A stretch of 64,000 nucleotides of DNA from UBA4729 sp039931245. Lineage in GTDB: Bacteria > Patescibacteriota > Saccharimonadia > Saccharimonadales > UBA4665. Positions 43,298 through 52,183 of this stretch are shown here, one piece after another. The first letter of the stretch is position 1. Every line of letters starts with the position of its first letter. Under the pieces are notes generated by a model. It was not told the DNA's origin and did no database searches. It saw only the letters and a program-made list of their open reading frames with translations. The translations under genes were made by a program, and so were the position numbers. The stretch is taken from positions 1 through 64,000 of the forward strand of contig JBDTSH010000019.1 of the NCBI GenBank assembly GCA_039931245.1, in the 5' to 3' direction.

Positions 43298-43561
43298 CTA
43301 GTTACAAAAACCGCTTTGTGACTTTACGAAGGCGCTAATTGTTTTATCAGAACAGAGCTGTTGTTTGACGTCTAGCGCTTGGGTGGCTTGTTTTTGTAGA
43401 CTATCAAGCTTGGTCGCTTCCGTGTGTACGTACGTTATGGCCTTAAATAATAGCACTGCCGTGACGGCAAAACTGGCCAGAATTAAGAGCCCAAAGGCAG
43501 TCACCACGAAGTTGAGCAGTTTGAGCTGGCGACTTACTTTTCGAAGGAGAACATCATCCAT
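43298..43561 (-). CDS. Small single-pass membrane protein downstream of polA
   Basis: 87 residues from ATG at 43559-43561: DDVLLRKVSRQLKLLNF, one membrane helix (FVVTAFGLLILASFAVTAVLLF), a short coiled coil (EATKLDSLQKQATQAL) and a tail with two cysteines (QQLCSDK and SGFCN). Longer in-frame readings run back through polA and were rejected. It begins 7 nt after the polA stop, with TATAAT made from the polA stop region. Confidence 0.7.
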   Translation of the reverse strand: MDDVLLRKVSRQLKLLNFVVTAFGLLILASFAVTAVLLFKAITYVHTEATKLDSLQKQATQALDVKQQLCSDKTISAFVKSQSGFCN

Positions 43562-43567
43562 GTGACT

Positions 43568-43573
43568 ATTATA
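43568..43573 (-). promoter_or_regulatory. -10 (leaderless) overlapping the polA stop codon
   Basis: TATAAT, 6 nt before the ATG at 43561. The TAA inside it is the polA stop codon (43569-43571). Confidence 0.65.
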
Positions 43574-46229
43574 ACTCCCCCCAGTTGGCGGCGATAGTCG
43601 CGTCGACGTCCAAGCGGACGGGCAGTTTATAGACCTCTTGCATGGTATTTTTAAGTAGTTCAGCGACCGCCTCGGCGTCAGACGCGGGACATTCGATGAG
43701 GATAGAATCATGAATTTGCAGCAGCATATGGCTGGCCGGGTATTGCGCACTCAATAGTTTGTCGACTTTAATCATTGCCAACTTCATCAAATCGGCTTCA
43801 GTACCTTGAATCGGCATGTTAATGGCGGCCCGCTCAGCGCCTTGACGCACCATAAAGTTACTCGATTTGATATCGGGCATCGGCCGGCGACGACCGAAAA
43901 GTGTTTCGACGTAGCCATCTACCCTGGCCTGTTCCAATAAATGATCCATGTAATCAAACAGTGGCTGGCGGAGTTGCTTGTACTTATCGATGAACGCCAC
44001 GGCCTGGTCCCGGGTCATGCCAGTCGCGAGGCTGAGACCATGCGGGCTCATCCCATATAAAATACCGAAATTGATAACTTTCGCGGCCTGGCGCATGCCT
44101 TTCGTGACGTCTTCGAGTTCACGACCATAGACTTGGGCGGCGGTCGACTGGTGAATATCGGCCCCCCGATTAAACATGTCGATCAGTTCGGTGTCGCCAG
44201 CCAGCACGGCCGCTAAGCGTAACTCGAACTGTGAATAATCGGCGCTGACGAGCTGCTTGCCCGGCCCGGCGACAAAGGCCGTCCGAATGTGTCGGCCGAG
44301 TTCGGTGCGGGTCGGGATGTTCTGTAAGTTGGGGTCAGTGCTGCTCAGGCGGCCGGTTTGGGCAATCGTTAAGTTGAAGGTAGTGTGCAGCCGCGATTGG
44401 TTGTCGACCAGTTTCGGCAAGGCGTCGACGTAAGTATTTTTGAGTTTGGCTACTTCACGGTACTGCGAGATAAGGTCGATGATGGGATGCTTATCGCGTA
44501 ATTTATCAAGCTGTTTGGCGTCGGTTGAATAGCCGGTTTTACCTTTTTTAATGCCGAGGGCGGGTAGCCCGAGCTTCGTGAATAGTATCTCGGCAAGTTG
44601 AGACGGGCTGGCAATATTAAATTCTTGTTCGGCGTAGCCGTAAATTTGCTGTTCCAGATCGGACACTGAATCGTCGATCGTGGTGGCGAAGTGAGCAAGG
44701 TAGTCGGTGTCGAGCTGGATACCGGTGTATTCCATCTTGGCGAGCACGGCAATGACGGGCCACTCAACGGTTCGCACCAGCTCGGCCAGTTTGGGTATCG
44801 CCTTGAGATCCTTGAATTGCTGCCGATACAGCGCCCGGATAACGGCGATGCTCTCGGGCGCCCGGGTCATAAATTCCGCGATGTCAAGATCATCGAATGG
44901 TGATCCCTCATATCCAAGATCGGCCTGAGCCAAATCAGTCAGGGTCTGTTCGCGGCGCAAGCTATTGAGCACGAAAGCGCCGACAAAAACATCGTGGGCG
45001 ACCGTCGGCAGGGGTAGACCGAGCTCGAGAAACATCTTGTAGATGGCTTTAAGGTCGTGCCCGATGACTGGCGGTAGTGCCGCCAGGTTGGCGGGAACAT
45101 TGGGCGCGCCAATTTTGGCTATATCAATGGTGTAAACGTCCCGGCCGTCGACACTCAAGATCAGGCATTGCGGCTGCTGGCCGTGCTTGCCGGCCGACCG
45201 CCCGTGCACAAACAGCTGGTCGGCGCCGTCAAACGTCAAGGCGGCGAGCTGCTCGGCCGAATCGATCAAATGATTGTGGCCGACTTCGAGCGGCGCACCA
45301 GACGTCATCTTGCTCGACGGACTAGGGGCCGGCACCTGCATGACGTTGGGTAATTGGCGCACCAGTGAGCGAAATTCCAGACGTTGCAGTAAATCTTGAA
45401 TCTTGATCGGGTCGGCCTTCGTGCCGTCCACCGCTTGTAGGTCGAGGGGGATTGGGGCATCCGTCCAGATCCGAGCTAATTCTTTACTCAAGTAGGCCAG
45501 CTCTTTACCGGCTTCCAACTTGCGGCGCGTCGAGTCTTTTAGGAGGGCGAGATTATCATAAATATTATCGAGCGTCTCGTATTGTTTGAGCAGTTCGAGG
45601 GCCCCCTTCTCGCCAATGCCGGGCACGCCGGGAATATTGTCCGAACTATCACCCTTCAGCGATTTCATATCGAGAAACTGCTCGACCCGGATGCCGTATT
45701 TGGCGGTGAAACTTTCTGGGGAGTAGAGTTCAATATTGCTGAGGCCCGTCTTGAGGGCGTAGACGTGCACATGCGAATTAATGAGTTGCAACATATCCAT
45801 GTCACTGGTTATCAACAGCGTTTCAATATCTTGGGCTTTGGCTTGAACAGCTAAGGCGCCCATGATGTCGTCGGCTTCGTAGTCATCGAGTTCGTAAAGC
45901 GGCCAGCCGAAGGCCGCGAGAAGTTCGTGCAGGACGGGTATCTGCGCTTTAAAATCAGCCGGAGCTGGTTTACGGCCGGCCTTGTACTCCGGGTATAGCT
46001 CAAGACGACGGCGAATATTAGTCTTGGGCTTGTCCCACGCCACCGCGACGTAATCGGGTTTAAGACGCCGAATGACCTCCAAGGCCATCGTCGCAAATCC
46101 AAAAATTCCGCCGGTCGGCGTTCCATCTTTTGTGGTCAGACCAGACATAGCATAGTAGCCGCGGTAGAACACACTTTTCCCGTCGATAACCACCAGCTTT
46201 TTCTTGAGGTGAGTGGCCGTTTGCGTCAT
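43569..46229 (-). CDS. polA: DNA polymerase I
   Basis: 886 residues. N-terminal 5' nuclease (VVIDGKSVFYRGYYAMSGL, DDYEADDIMGALAV, TSDMDMLQL, KGDSSDNIPGVPGIGEKGAL). The middle 3'-5' exonuclease-like domain lacks the first DxE motif (LFVHGRSAG), so proofreading is probably absent as in Taq polymerase. The polymerase domain has motif A DYSQFELRLAAVLAGD, motif B RQAAKVINFGILYGMS and motif C LLQIHDSILIECP. It does gap filling, primer removal and repair. Leaderless promoter. Confidence 0.97.
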   Translation of the reverse strand: MTQTATHLKKKLVVIDGKSVFYRGYYAMSGLTTKDGTPTGGIFGFATMALEVIRRLKPDYVAVAWDKPKTNIRRRLELYPEYKAGRKPAPADFKAQIPVLHELLAAFGWPLYELDDYEADDIMGALAVQAKAQDIETLLITSDMDMLQLINSHVHVYALKTGLSNIELYSPESFTAKYGIRVEQFLDMKSLKGDSSDNIPGVPGIGEKGALELLKQYETLDNIYDNLALLKDSTRRKLEAGKELAYLSKELARIWTDAPIPLDLQAVDGTKADPIKIQDLLQRLEFRSLVRQLPNVMQVPAPSPSSKMTSGAPLEVGHNHLIDSAEQLAALTFDGADQLFVHGRSAGKHGQQPQCLILSVDGRDVYTIDIAKIGAPNVPANLAALPPVIGHDLKAIYKMFLELGLPLPTVAHDVFVGAFVLNSLRREQTLTDLAQADLGYEGSPFDDLDIAEFMTRAPESIAVIRALYRQQFKDLKAIPKLAELVRTVEWPVIAVLAKMEYTGIQLDTDYLAHFATTIDDSVSDLEQQIYGYAEQEFNIASPSQLAEILFTKLGLPALGIKKGKTGYSTDAKQLDKLRDKHPIIDLISQYREVAKLKNTYVDALPKLVDNQSRLHTTFNLTIAQTGRLSSTDPNLQNIPTRTELGRHIRTAFVAGPGKQLVSADYSQFELRLAAVLAGDTELIDMFNRGADIHQSTAAQVYGRELEDVTKGMRQAAKVINFGILYGMSPHGLSLATGMTRDQAVAFIDKYKQLRQPLFDYMDHLLEQARVDGYVETLFGRRRPMPDIKSSNFMVRQGAERAAINMPIQGTEADLMKLAMIKVDKLLSAQYPASHMLLQIHDSILIECPASDAEAVAELLKNTMQEVYKLPVRLDVDATIAANWGEL

Positions 46230-46236
46230 AGCTAAC

Positions 46237-46242
46237 AGTATA
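46237..46242 (-). promoter_or_regulatory. -10 of polA (leaderless)
   Basis: TATACT, 7 nt before the polA ATG at 46229. Confidence 0.65.
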
Positions 46243-46249
46243 GACTATT

Positions 46250-47407
46250 TTAGGTGAGGTAGTCGCGCAGCTTGGCTAAAATAATAGGATCCTGCAATTT
46301 CTTCATGGCCGAGATATGGCGTTGCCTGATGGTTTGCCGAGTAGAGTGCTGGTTGGGGTGTTCGGCGATCTGCTGTAACGTCCACGGCCGGCCGTCGACC
46401 AGACCGGCCCGAAGCGCCACAACCTCCGCTTCGTTCTTAGTTAAGCTGTGTGCCAATACGTCGAGCAAATCACGACGCAATAAACTTAACTCAACTTGTT
46501 CAAACTCCGCCGCAAAGCCAGGATCTTTTATTAACCCCCCGAGAGTATCGACCCCCTCTTCACCCACCAGCTTGTCGAAGTAAATCGGCAATTGGCCCCA
46601 GCCCAATAATTCTTGAACTTTTGGTTCGGTTTGCCCCATATGGTGGGCCGTTTCGGCCACAGTTGGCCGGCGACCCGACAAAGCCGACAGTTCGCGCTGC
46701 GCCCGAGTGGCGGCATCAACTTGGATTTTAACAGCCGCGGCAATGCGGATAGTCCGACCTTTTTGTGAAACCGCATAGCCGATGCTTTGCCGTATCCACC
46801 ACGATGCGTGGGTACTAAACTTGTTACCGCGGGTGTAATCAAACTTATCAACCGCTTTATTAAGGCCCAGGCTACCTTCTTGAATTAAGTCCAGGAATTC
46901 CAGCCCGCGACCACGGTAGAGCTTGGCGATGGAAACGACGAGTCGGAGGTTTGCTTCGATAAAGTGCTGCTTGGCGTCGTCGCCGGTGCGCCCAATCTCG
47001 GCAAGCTCAGCCGGCAGGTCGACTTGTTCGTCTGACTGGCTCATTGAGTACTCTCCCAAGGCATAGGGATCTCCCAGCAGTTTTTTGGCATACAGACCGG
47101 CTTCAATGTCTTTGGCCAGGCTGATTTCTTGCTCGGCCGTTAAGAGTGGAATACGGCCAATTGTCCGCAGGAATTGTTTGATGCCGTCGGTCGTAGGGGC
47201 CGGTACATCGAGGTCATCAACGGCGAGGTCTTCGCCCATCACATCTGCACCATACTTCGGCCGGGTATACTCGGCGGGGCCGGGGAAAAGATCGTCAGCG
47301 GAGCGCGTGGCGATCAAACCTAAGCCGCCCACCAGCCGAAGCTGCTCCGGCTGGCCCGGCGGATTGCTACTATTCTCAGGGACTCTTTCGAATTGTTGGG
47401 CGGTCAT
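46250..47407 (-). CDS. Second sigma-70 factor (group 2-like)
   Basis: 385 residues. Region 1.2 (IKQFLRTIGRIPLLTAEQEISLAKDIEAGLY), regions 2.1-2.4 (FIEANLRLVVSIAKLYRGRGLEFLDLIQEGSLGLNKAVDKFDYTRGNKFSTHASWWIRQSIGYAV), region 3 (GRRPTVAETAHHMGQTEPKVQELL) and region 4 (KNEAEVVALRAGLVDGRPWTLQQIAEHPNQHSTRQTIRQRHISAMKKL). The region 4 helix-turn-helix departs from the usual ...TREREVQIEx pattern (SVTRERIRQIE in the RpoD here), so its -35 recognition probably differs. It would direct polymerase to another promoter set. Confidence 0.9.
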   Translation of the reverse strand: MTAQQFERVPENSSNPPGQPEQLRLVGGLGLIATRSADDLFPGPAEYTRPKYGADVMGEDLAVDDLDVPAPTTDGIKQFLRTIGRIPLLTAEQEISLAKDIEAGLYAKKLLGDPYALGEYSMSQSDEQVDLPAELAEIGRTGDDAKQHFIEANLRLVVSIAKLYRGRGLEFLDLIQEGSLGLNKAVDKFDYTRGNKFSTHASWWIRQSIGYAVSQKGRTIRIAAAVKIQVDAATRAQRELSALSGRRPTVAETAHHMGQTEPKVQELLGWGQLPIYFDKLVGEEGVDTLGGLIKDPGFAAEFEQVELSLLRRDLLDVLAHSLTKNEAEVVALRAGLVDGRPWTLQQIAEHPNQHSTRQTIRQRHISAMKKLQDPIILAKLRDYLT

Positions 47408-47626
47408 ATTCTCACTTTCAGTTTTATTATTGTAATCACGGAGCTGGTATCATGCAAGCGGAAGCGGCTTCACGGGGACGGCATTTGTTTTGGCCCCTGA
47501 CAGTCTGCCCCTCTTTTCTCCCACCCCAGGCTGACGTCTCGCGCGACATAGCTCTGATCCGTCACCGGTCGGACGCCTCGATGGTTGCGACGGTTTGATT
47601 CATGCCGACAAAAGCAAATTGACCAG

Positions 47627-47632
47627 TATAAT
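47627..47632 (+). promoter_or_regulatory. -10 of the P-type ATPase gene
   Basis: TATAAT, 8 nt before the ATG at 47641, predicting a leaderless or near-leaderless mRNA. The rest of the gap (47408-47620) shows no gene. Confidence 0.65.
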
Positions 47633-47640
47633 GCTTACGT

Positions 47641-50442
47641 ATGGACGAATATAAACGCCTGAATTATTACCGTCTGAGCGCCGAAGAAGTTCTGGAGCAA
47701 TTGCACAGCCAGGCGGACGGGCTCAGCCACAAAGAAGCCGCCAAACGATTAGAGCAGCTCGGCTCCAACACCCTGCACCGCACCAAGCGCGACAGCACCC
47801 TGACGACATTCTTGCGACAGTTTAAAAATCTGTTAGTTGTCATGCTGCTGGCCAGCACGGCGCTGTCGTTTTATTTGCAAGACTTCAAAACCGGCTCAAT
47901 CTTGCTCGCTATTGCCCTCATGAATGCCGCGGTCGGTTTCTTCCAGGAACACAAGGCCGAATCATTGATGACTAGTTTAGAGCAGCTAATCGTCCCTCAG
48001 GCCAAGGTTGTCCGCGCCGGTAAACTCGCACAAGTCGACTCAACCGAGCTAGTCTTGGGCGACATTATCTATATTGAAGCCGGCGACAGTGTACCAGCTG
48101 ACGTCCGCGTCATGCAGGAAGACGAGCTCGCGACCAACGACTTCGCCTTAACCGGCGAGAGCAACCCGAGCCGCAAATTTGTGCACGCTATTTCGGCCGA
48201 CGTCCCCTTGTCCAGCCGTCACAATTTGCTCTTCATGGGAACGACGGTCGCGACCGGCAGCGGTCACGGCATCGTCATCGGGACGGGCATGCGCAGTGAG
48301 CTCGGCCGGATTGCGGCTTTGAGTCAAGTCACCCGAAGCGAAGCGTCTCCGCTCCAAAAAGAGATGGGCCACTTGTCCACCCGGCTGGCCCAAGGCACGG
48401 CCGTGCTGGCCCTGTTCTTGCTCGTCGTTGCCCTCAAAAGCCATTTTAGCTTGGAGCACGCCATCATTTTTGCCATCGGCGTCGGCGCCGCGATGATCCC
48501 TGAGGGGCTGGTCGCCGAGGTCAACATTACTCTCGCCCAGACCGCCAACCGGATGGCCAAAGCCCGGGCCCTTGTCAAAAAGTTATCGGCCGTCGAAACA
48601 CTGGGCGCTACGAATTTTATCTTGACCGATAAAACCGGCACGCTGACGAAGAACGAAATGACTGTCGAGCAAGTCCTCGTGGGCCGGACCTTATATAACG
48701 TCACCGGCACGGGTTACGAAACCAATGGTGCCATCGTGAAAGGTCCGGCGGGGCGCCAGCTGAGTGCGACCGCTCTCAAAGACTTGGAGTTATTTTTTGC
48801 GACTGGCGCGCTTGCGAGTAATGCCAAAGTCAACGAGCCGGACGCCGAACATGCCAGTTGGTATGTATTGGGCGATCCGACCGAAGGGGCCCTCATCACC
48901 CTGGCCCGTAAGGCCGGCCTCGACCCGGAGGCCTGGGACATCGCCAACCCCGAGCTCAAAGAATTTCAGTTTGATTCGGCGCGCAAAATGCTCAGCTCCG
49001 TCCGGCGGCGCGATGGCCAGATCGTCGTCTTCACCAAAGGCGCCCCTGAGGCCGTCCTGGCCAACAGTCATGACGTGTGGGATCACGGCCATACTCGTAA
49101 GTTGCTAGCCGGCGACCGGACATTTTTTGCCGACTACAATCAGCAGTATGCCCGCCAAGCCAAGCGTAACTTAGCTTTTGCTTACCGAGTCCTGCCGGCT
49201 AAAACCATCGTCAAACACTTAAAAATGGCCGACGTCGAAAAAAATCTGACGTTCCTGGGGATGGTCAGTATGGTCGACCCGCTGCGCGAGACTGTCCCCA
49301 AAGCCATGCGGGCGGCTAGCCGGGCCCACATCAAAGTCTCGATCATTACCGGCGACTTCCCCACGACCGCCAAAGCCATCGCTGCCCAAGCCGGCCTCGG
49401 TCCCAACATTACGGTAATCTTGGGTGATGAACTGCCCAAGTTAGCCGACAGCCAAATCCTGGAGCTTGTGACCCGCGGCGGCGCCGTCTTCTCCCGGGTC
49501 GCGCCGGAAGATAAGTTACGGATTGTTGAGATCGTGAAACAGAGCGGCCACGTAGTGGCGGTAACGGGCGATGGTATCAACGACGCCCCGGCGCTCAAGC
49601 GGGCCGACATCGGCGTCGCTATGGGCAAAACGGGCACCGACGTTGCCAAAGATGCCGCCGAAATTGTCTTACTCGACGATAGTTTTAACACCTTGGTCGG
49701 CGCCATCGAGCAAGGCCGCCTGACATTTCAGAATATTAAAAAAGCGGCCCGCTGCGCCCTGACAAGCAATGCCGCCGAACTCATCACCGTCTTGCTCGGC
49801 TTGGCTGGACTAGCCCTCCTGCACATACCCCCGGCCATCACGGCTATCCAAATCCTGGCTATCGACATCGTCGCCCAGATCCTGCCGGTCACGGCCCTGG
49901 GCTGGGATAAGCCCCTCGCTCAATTGATGCGCGTTAAACCTCGGAACCTGCACGATCACATCATCAATCGGCGCGCCATCAGTGGCTTTATCGGCTTTGG
50001 TGCGGTTGCCGCGATTATCAGCTATGCAAACTTCGCCTTATTCTTTGTCCGTCATCATTTGAGCCCCGCCTACATCGATCCGGCGAATCCCCTCTATCTG
50101 GAAGCGACGACCCTCACCTACGTGACCTTAGTCCTGTGCCTCTATGTCTACCTACTATTCGAGCGGGCCGATGCCCACGAAAAGTTTTTCACGAATTATT
50201 TATGGAGTAATAAAAAATTATTGGGAGCCTTCGCTATATCATCGCTACTCATCGGGGGCATCATATACACTCCCTTTTTGCACAGCTACTTTGGCACGGC
50301 CAACCTCGGCTGGGGTGAGTGGCTGACTGCCCTGCTCGCCGCCGCGGCATACGTGGGCTTACGCCTGGCCCAGCGCCATACCCGCAAGCATAGCCGACGC
50401 GCCGTCCTCAAGCTCCACCGCGAGCTCCACGCCAATGCTTAA
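47641..50442 (+). CDS. P-type cation-transporting ATPase (P2-type)
   Basis: 933 residues. N-terminal cation-ATPase domain (LNYYRLSAEEVLEQLHSQADGLS), A-domain LTGESNP, phosphorylation site DKTGTLTKNEMT (Asp near residue 329), KGAPEAVL in the nucleotide domain and VVAVTGDGINDAPALKRADIGVAMG. Helix 4 has PEGLVAEVN, as in Ca2+- and Na+/K+-type pumps. Helix 6 reads ILAIDIVAQILP: one cation-ligand Asp is kept but the second position, normally Asp in (D/N)LxTD, is Gln, so ion choice is uncertain. It pumps a cation across the membrane using ATP. Confidence 0.93.
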   Translation: MDEYKRLNYYRLSAEEVLEQLHSQADGLSHKEAAKRLEQLGSNTLHRTKRDSTLTTFLRQFKNLLVVMLLASTALSFYLQDFKTGSILLAIALMNAAVGFFQEHKAESLMTSLEQLIVPQAKVVRAGKLAQVDSTELVLGDIIYIEAGDSVPADVRVMQEDELATNDFALTGESNPSRKFVHAISADVPLSSRHNLLFMGTTVATGSGHGIVIGTGMRSELGRIAALSQVTRSEASPLQKEMGHLSTRLAQGTAVLALFLLVVALKSHFSLEHAIIFAIGVGAAMIPEGLVAEVNITLAQTANRMAKARALVKKLSAVETLGATNFILTDKTGTLTKNEMTVEQVLVGRTLYNVTGTGYETNGAIVKGPAGRQLSATALKDLELFFATGALASNAKVNEPDAEHASWYVLGDPTEGALITLARKAGLDPEAWDIANPELKEFQFDSARKMLSSVRRRDGQIVVFTKGAPEAVLANSHDVWDHGHTRKLLAGDRTFFADYNQQYARQAKRNLAFAYRVLPAKTIVKHLKMADVEKNLTFLGMVSMVDPLRETVPKAMRAASRAHIKVSIITGDFPTTAKAIAAQAGLGPNITVILGDELPKLADSQILELVTRGGAVFSRVAPEDKLRIVEIVKQSGHVVAVTGDGINDAPALKRADIGVAMGKTGTDVAKDAAEIVLLDDSFNTLVGAIEQGRLTFQNIKKAARCALTSNAAELITVLLGLAGLALLHIPPAITAIQILAIDIVAQILPVTALGWDKPLAQLMRVKPRNLHDHIINRRAISGFIGFGAVAAIISYANFALFFVRHHLSPAYIDPANPLYLEATTLTYVTLVLCLYVYLLFERADAHEKFFTNYLWSNKKLLGAFAISSLLIGGIIYTPFLHSYFGTANLGWGEWLTALLAAAAYVGLRLAQRHTRKHSRRAVLKLHRELHANA

Positions 50443-51005
50443 TTGGCGGCCGGTTTTTCGAAGTGTTGGTAATCGATGGCCCCCCGAGTTTCGGGTGCCC
50501 AGTTACCTCCCCAGGACCAACCTAACGCTTCCATGTGGATAACTAGCGGATGATCCCCGCACAATGTCCCGGGGACGCGCGGGTCCCACTCAGCGCCCGC
50601 CGGTGCCACCAGTCGGGCCCCGTCCTTGTACCGAATATAGGGATTAAGTCGGGTGTTAATGTCAATCGCCCGGCCAAAGCCATGCTCCGAAACGACGTCG
50701 CTGTCGGCGATTTTGCGGTAATTAAACCCCGACGTGGCATTGGCCGCCATCATCAAGCCGTCGTCCCAGAAGTACGGCGTATCAGCCGCACAAATCACTT
50801 TATCAATCGGGAAATTTAGCCCCCACGCCACTGTGAAAAAACTCCGGACGTCGGACTCGACGGCGCGGTTGATTTCGAGCATTGCCGACCGTTTTTGACC
50901 ATCAAACGACCAGTAAAACACTTCTATAGTGACAATTTGAGCGAGAATAGCGGCCGGCGCCGGGCGCTGCGGATTGTCCCGAACTACCCCACCCACATAC
51001 GCCAT
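50439..51005 (-). CDS. M15-family zinc peptidase (peptidoglycan-type)
   Basis: 188 residues. The M15 zinc motifs are intact: SEHGFGRAIDIN (His and Asp ligands) and DYQHFEKP (second His), with GWSWGGNWAPETRGAIDYQHFE typical of D-Ala-D-Ala or L-Ala-D-Glu peptidases. No signal peptide is evident, so either export is unconventional or it works inside. It would cut peptide cross-links of cell wall, its own or that of a host or prey cell. Start and upstream stop share TAATG, so it is co-translated with the YfiH-like protein. It overlaps the ATPase gene end by 4 nt. Confidence 0.85.
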   Translation of the reverse strand: MAYVGGVVRDNPQRPAPAAILAQIVTIEVFYWSFDGQKRSAMLEINRAVESDVRSFFTVAWGLNFPIDKVICAADTPYFWDDGLMMAANATSGFNYRKIADSDVVSEHGFGRAIDINTRLNPYIRYKDGARLVAPAGAEWDPRVPGTLCGDHPLVIHMEALGWSWGGNWAPETRGAIDYQHFEKPAAN

Positions 51006-52132
51006 TATTGGAGTCGCGTGACGGTCGCTAAGTTACGGGGGGTCCCCAGGTGAAAAGTATCGAGCCCGACCTTTTCTCCATTTTCCATCGTCCAGCCCAC
51101 CTTTTTACCCTTGGCCCGGGCAGGGGAAAAGAATAACTGAGCCTCTTCGGACGGAGGTGATTGACGCCCCGCTAACGACGGACAATCGGCGCTCAAGCGG
51201 GCCGTACAGTTTCGGGCAGTAATAATCGTCCCCACTCCCCGGGCGGCGAGCAAGTACTTGTTAAAGGCATATAAATCGATGGCGACGCGGTCACCGTGGG
51301 GCGTACCTTTGTCGGCCAGAGCCGTGGGATACTGCTTCACGACCTTATCAATCATTGTGCGACCGCCAAAATCTCGTGTAAAGCTCGCAAACATCGCCGT
51401 ATCAATGTCGTAGCACTCCATACAGACGCCTTCACCCAAAAAAGCCACCAGGTCTTTTGGATTTGACCCGAACTCGCTGTGCATTAACCCGGTTGCTTTT
51501 TCGGCTGTCCGCAGACCCGTACCGGGTCGGCCGGCGTGGACCAATCCAAAAGCACCCGTGACGCGGTCCACCAATGGTATAACCAGGCAATCCGCTGCTC
51601 CCATGGCGAGCGTCAGGGGGCCGTCGCGATCGGATCGGGGGCCGACGACAGCCCAATCGGTCGCGGGGTGGCGGCGTATATAGCCGAGCTCGTCTTCAAC
51701 TTTGGCCGCCACCTCTCCACTTGGCTGAGCGTGGCTAATTGTCAGCCCTTTGTCCTGACTGGCGAGGCTCAACCACTCGACATTAGCGAGGGCCAGAACA
51801 GCGCGGGCCAGGCGAAGGCCTTGGGCACCGTGAGTATTTAAGGCACTGGCGATGGCGGCGCGTTCGGCCGGCGGAACACTGGGGTATTTGGCTTGTTGAG
51901 CGAGGGGGAAATAGGCTGATTTTGGATCAAGACCGCTATAAATTGCCTGGGCGTCAGCGTCGAATTGATCGGACAGCGGTGGGGCGGTCGGCAGATGTCG
52001 TTGGAAATAGAGGGCCCGAAAGCCGTCTGGCAGATTGGCGATGCCGGCGCGTAATTCGTCTGAATAAAATTTTGGGTTACTGGTGGTGATGTACTGGGGG
52101 TTTTGCAGTATGTCCTGGCCAAATGATATCAT
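51005..52132 (-). CDS. YfiH/laccase-domain-like protein
   Basis: 375 residues. The second half has the YfiH (Cu-oxidase_4) pattern: LTLAMGAADCLVIPLVDRVTGAFGLVHAGRPGTG (catalytic Cys and His) and GEGVCMECYDID in place of GPxIxxCCYEV; an earlier TISHAQPSGEV supplies a histidine where the family has QVHG. Such proteins act on purine nucleosides or on immature peptidoglycan precursors; E. coli YfiH corrects the UDP-MurNAc peptide. The N-terminal 100 residues are extra. Coupling to an M15 peptidase supports a cell-wall role. Confidence 0.75.
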   Translation of the reverse strand: MISFGQDILQNPQYITTSNPKFYSDELRAGIANLPDGFRALYFQRHLPTAPPLSDQFDADAQAIYSGLDPKSAYFPLAQQAKYPSVPPAERAAIASALNTHGAQGLRLARAVLALANVEWLSLASQDKGLTISHAQPSGEVAAKVEDELGYIRRHPATDWAVVGPRSDRDGPLTLAMGAADCLVIPLVDRVTGAFGLVHAGRPGTGLRTAEKATGLMHSEFGSNPKDLVAFLGEGVCMECYDIDTAMFASFTRDFGGRTMIDKVVKQYPTALADKGTPHGDRVAIDLYAFNKYLLAARGVGTIITARNCTARLSADCPSLAGRQSPPSEEAQLFFSPARAKGKKVGWTMENGEKVGLDTFHLGTPRNLATVTRLQ

Positions 52133-52183
52133 GACGATCCTACACGTTAAAGTGGGATATATTTTACCACCAATTTGCGCTAT

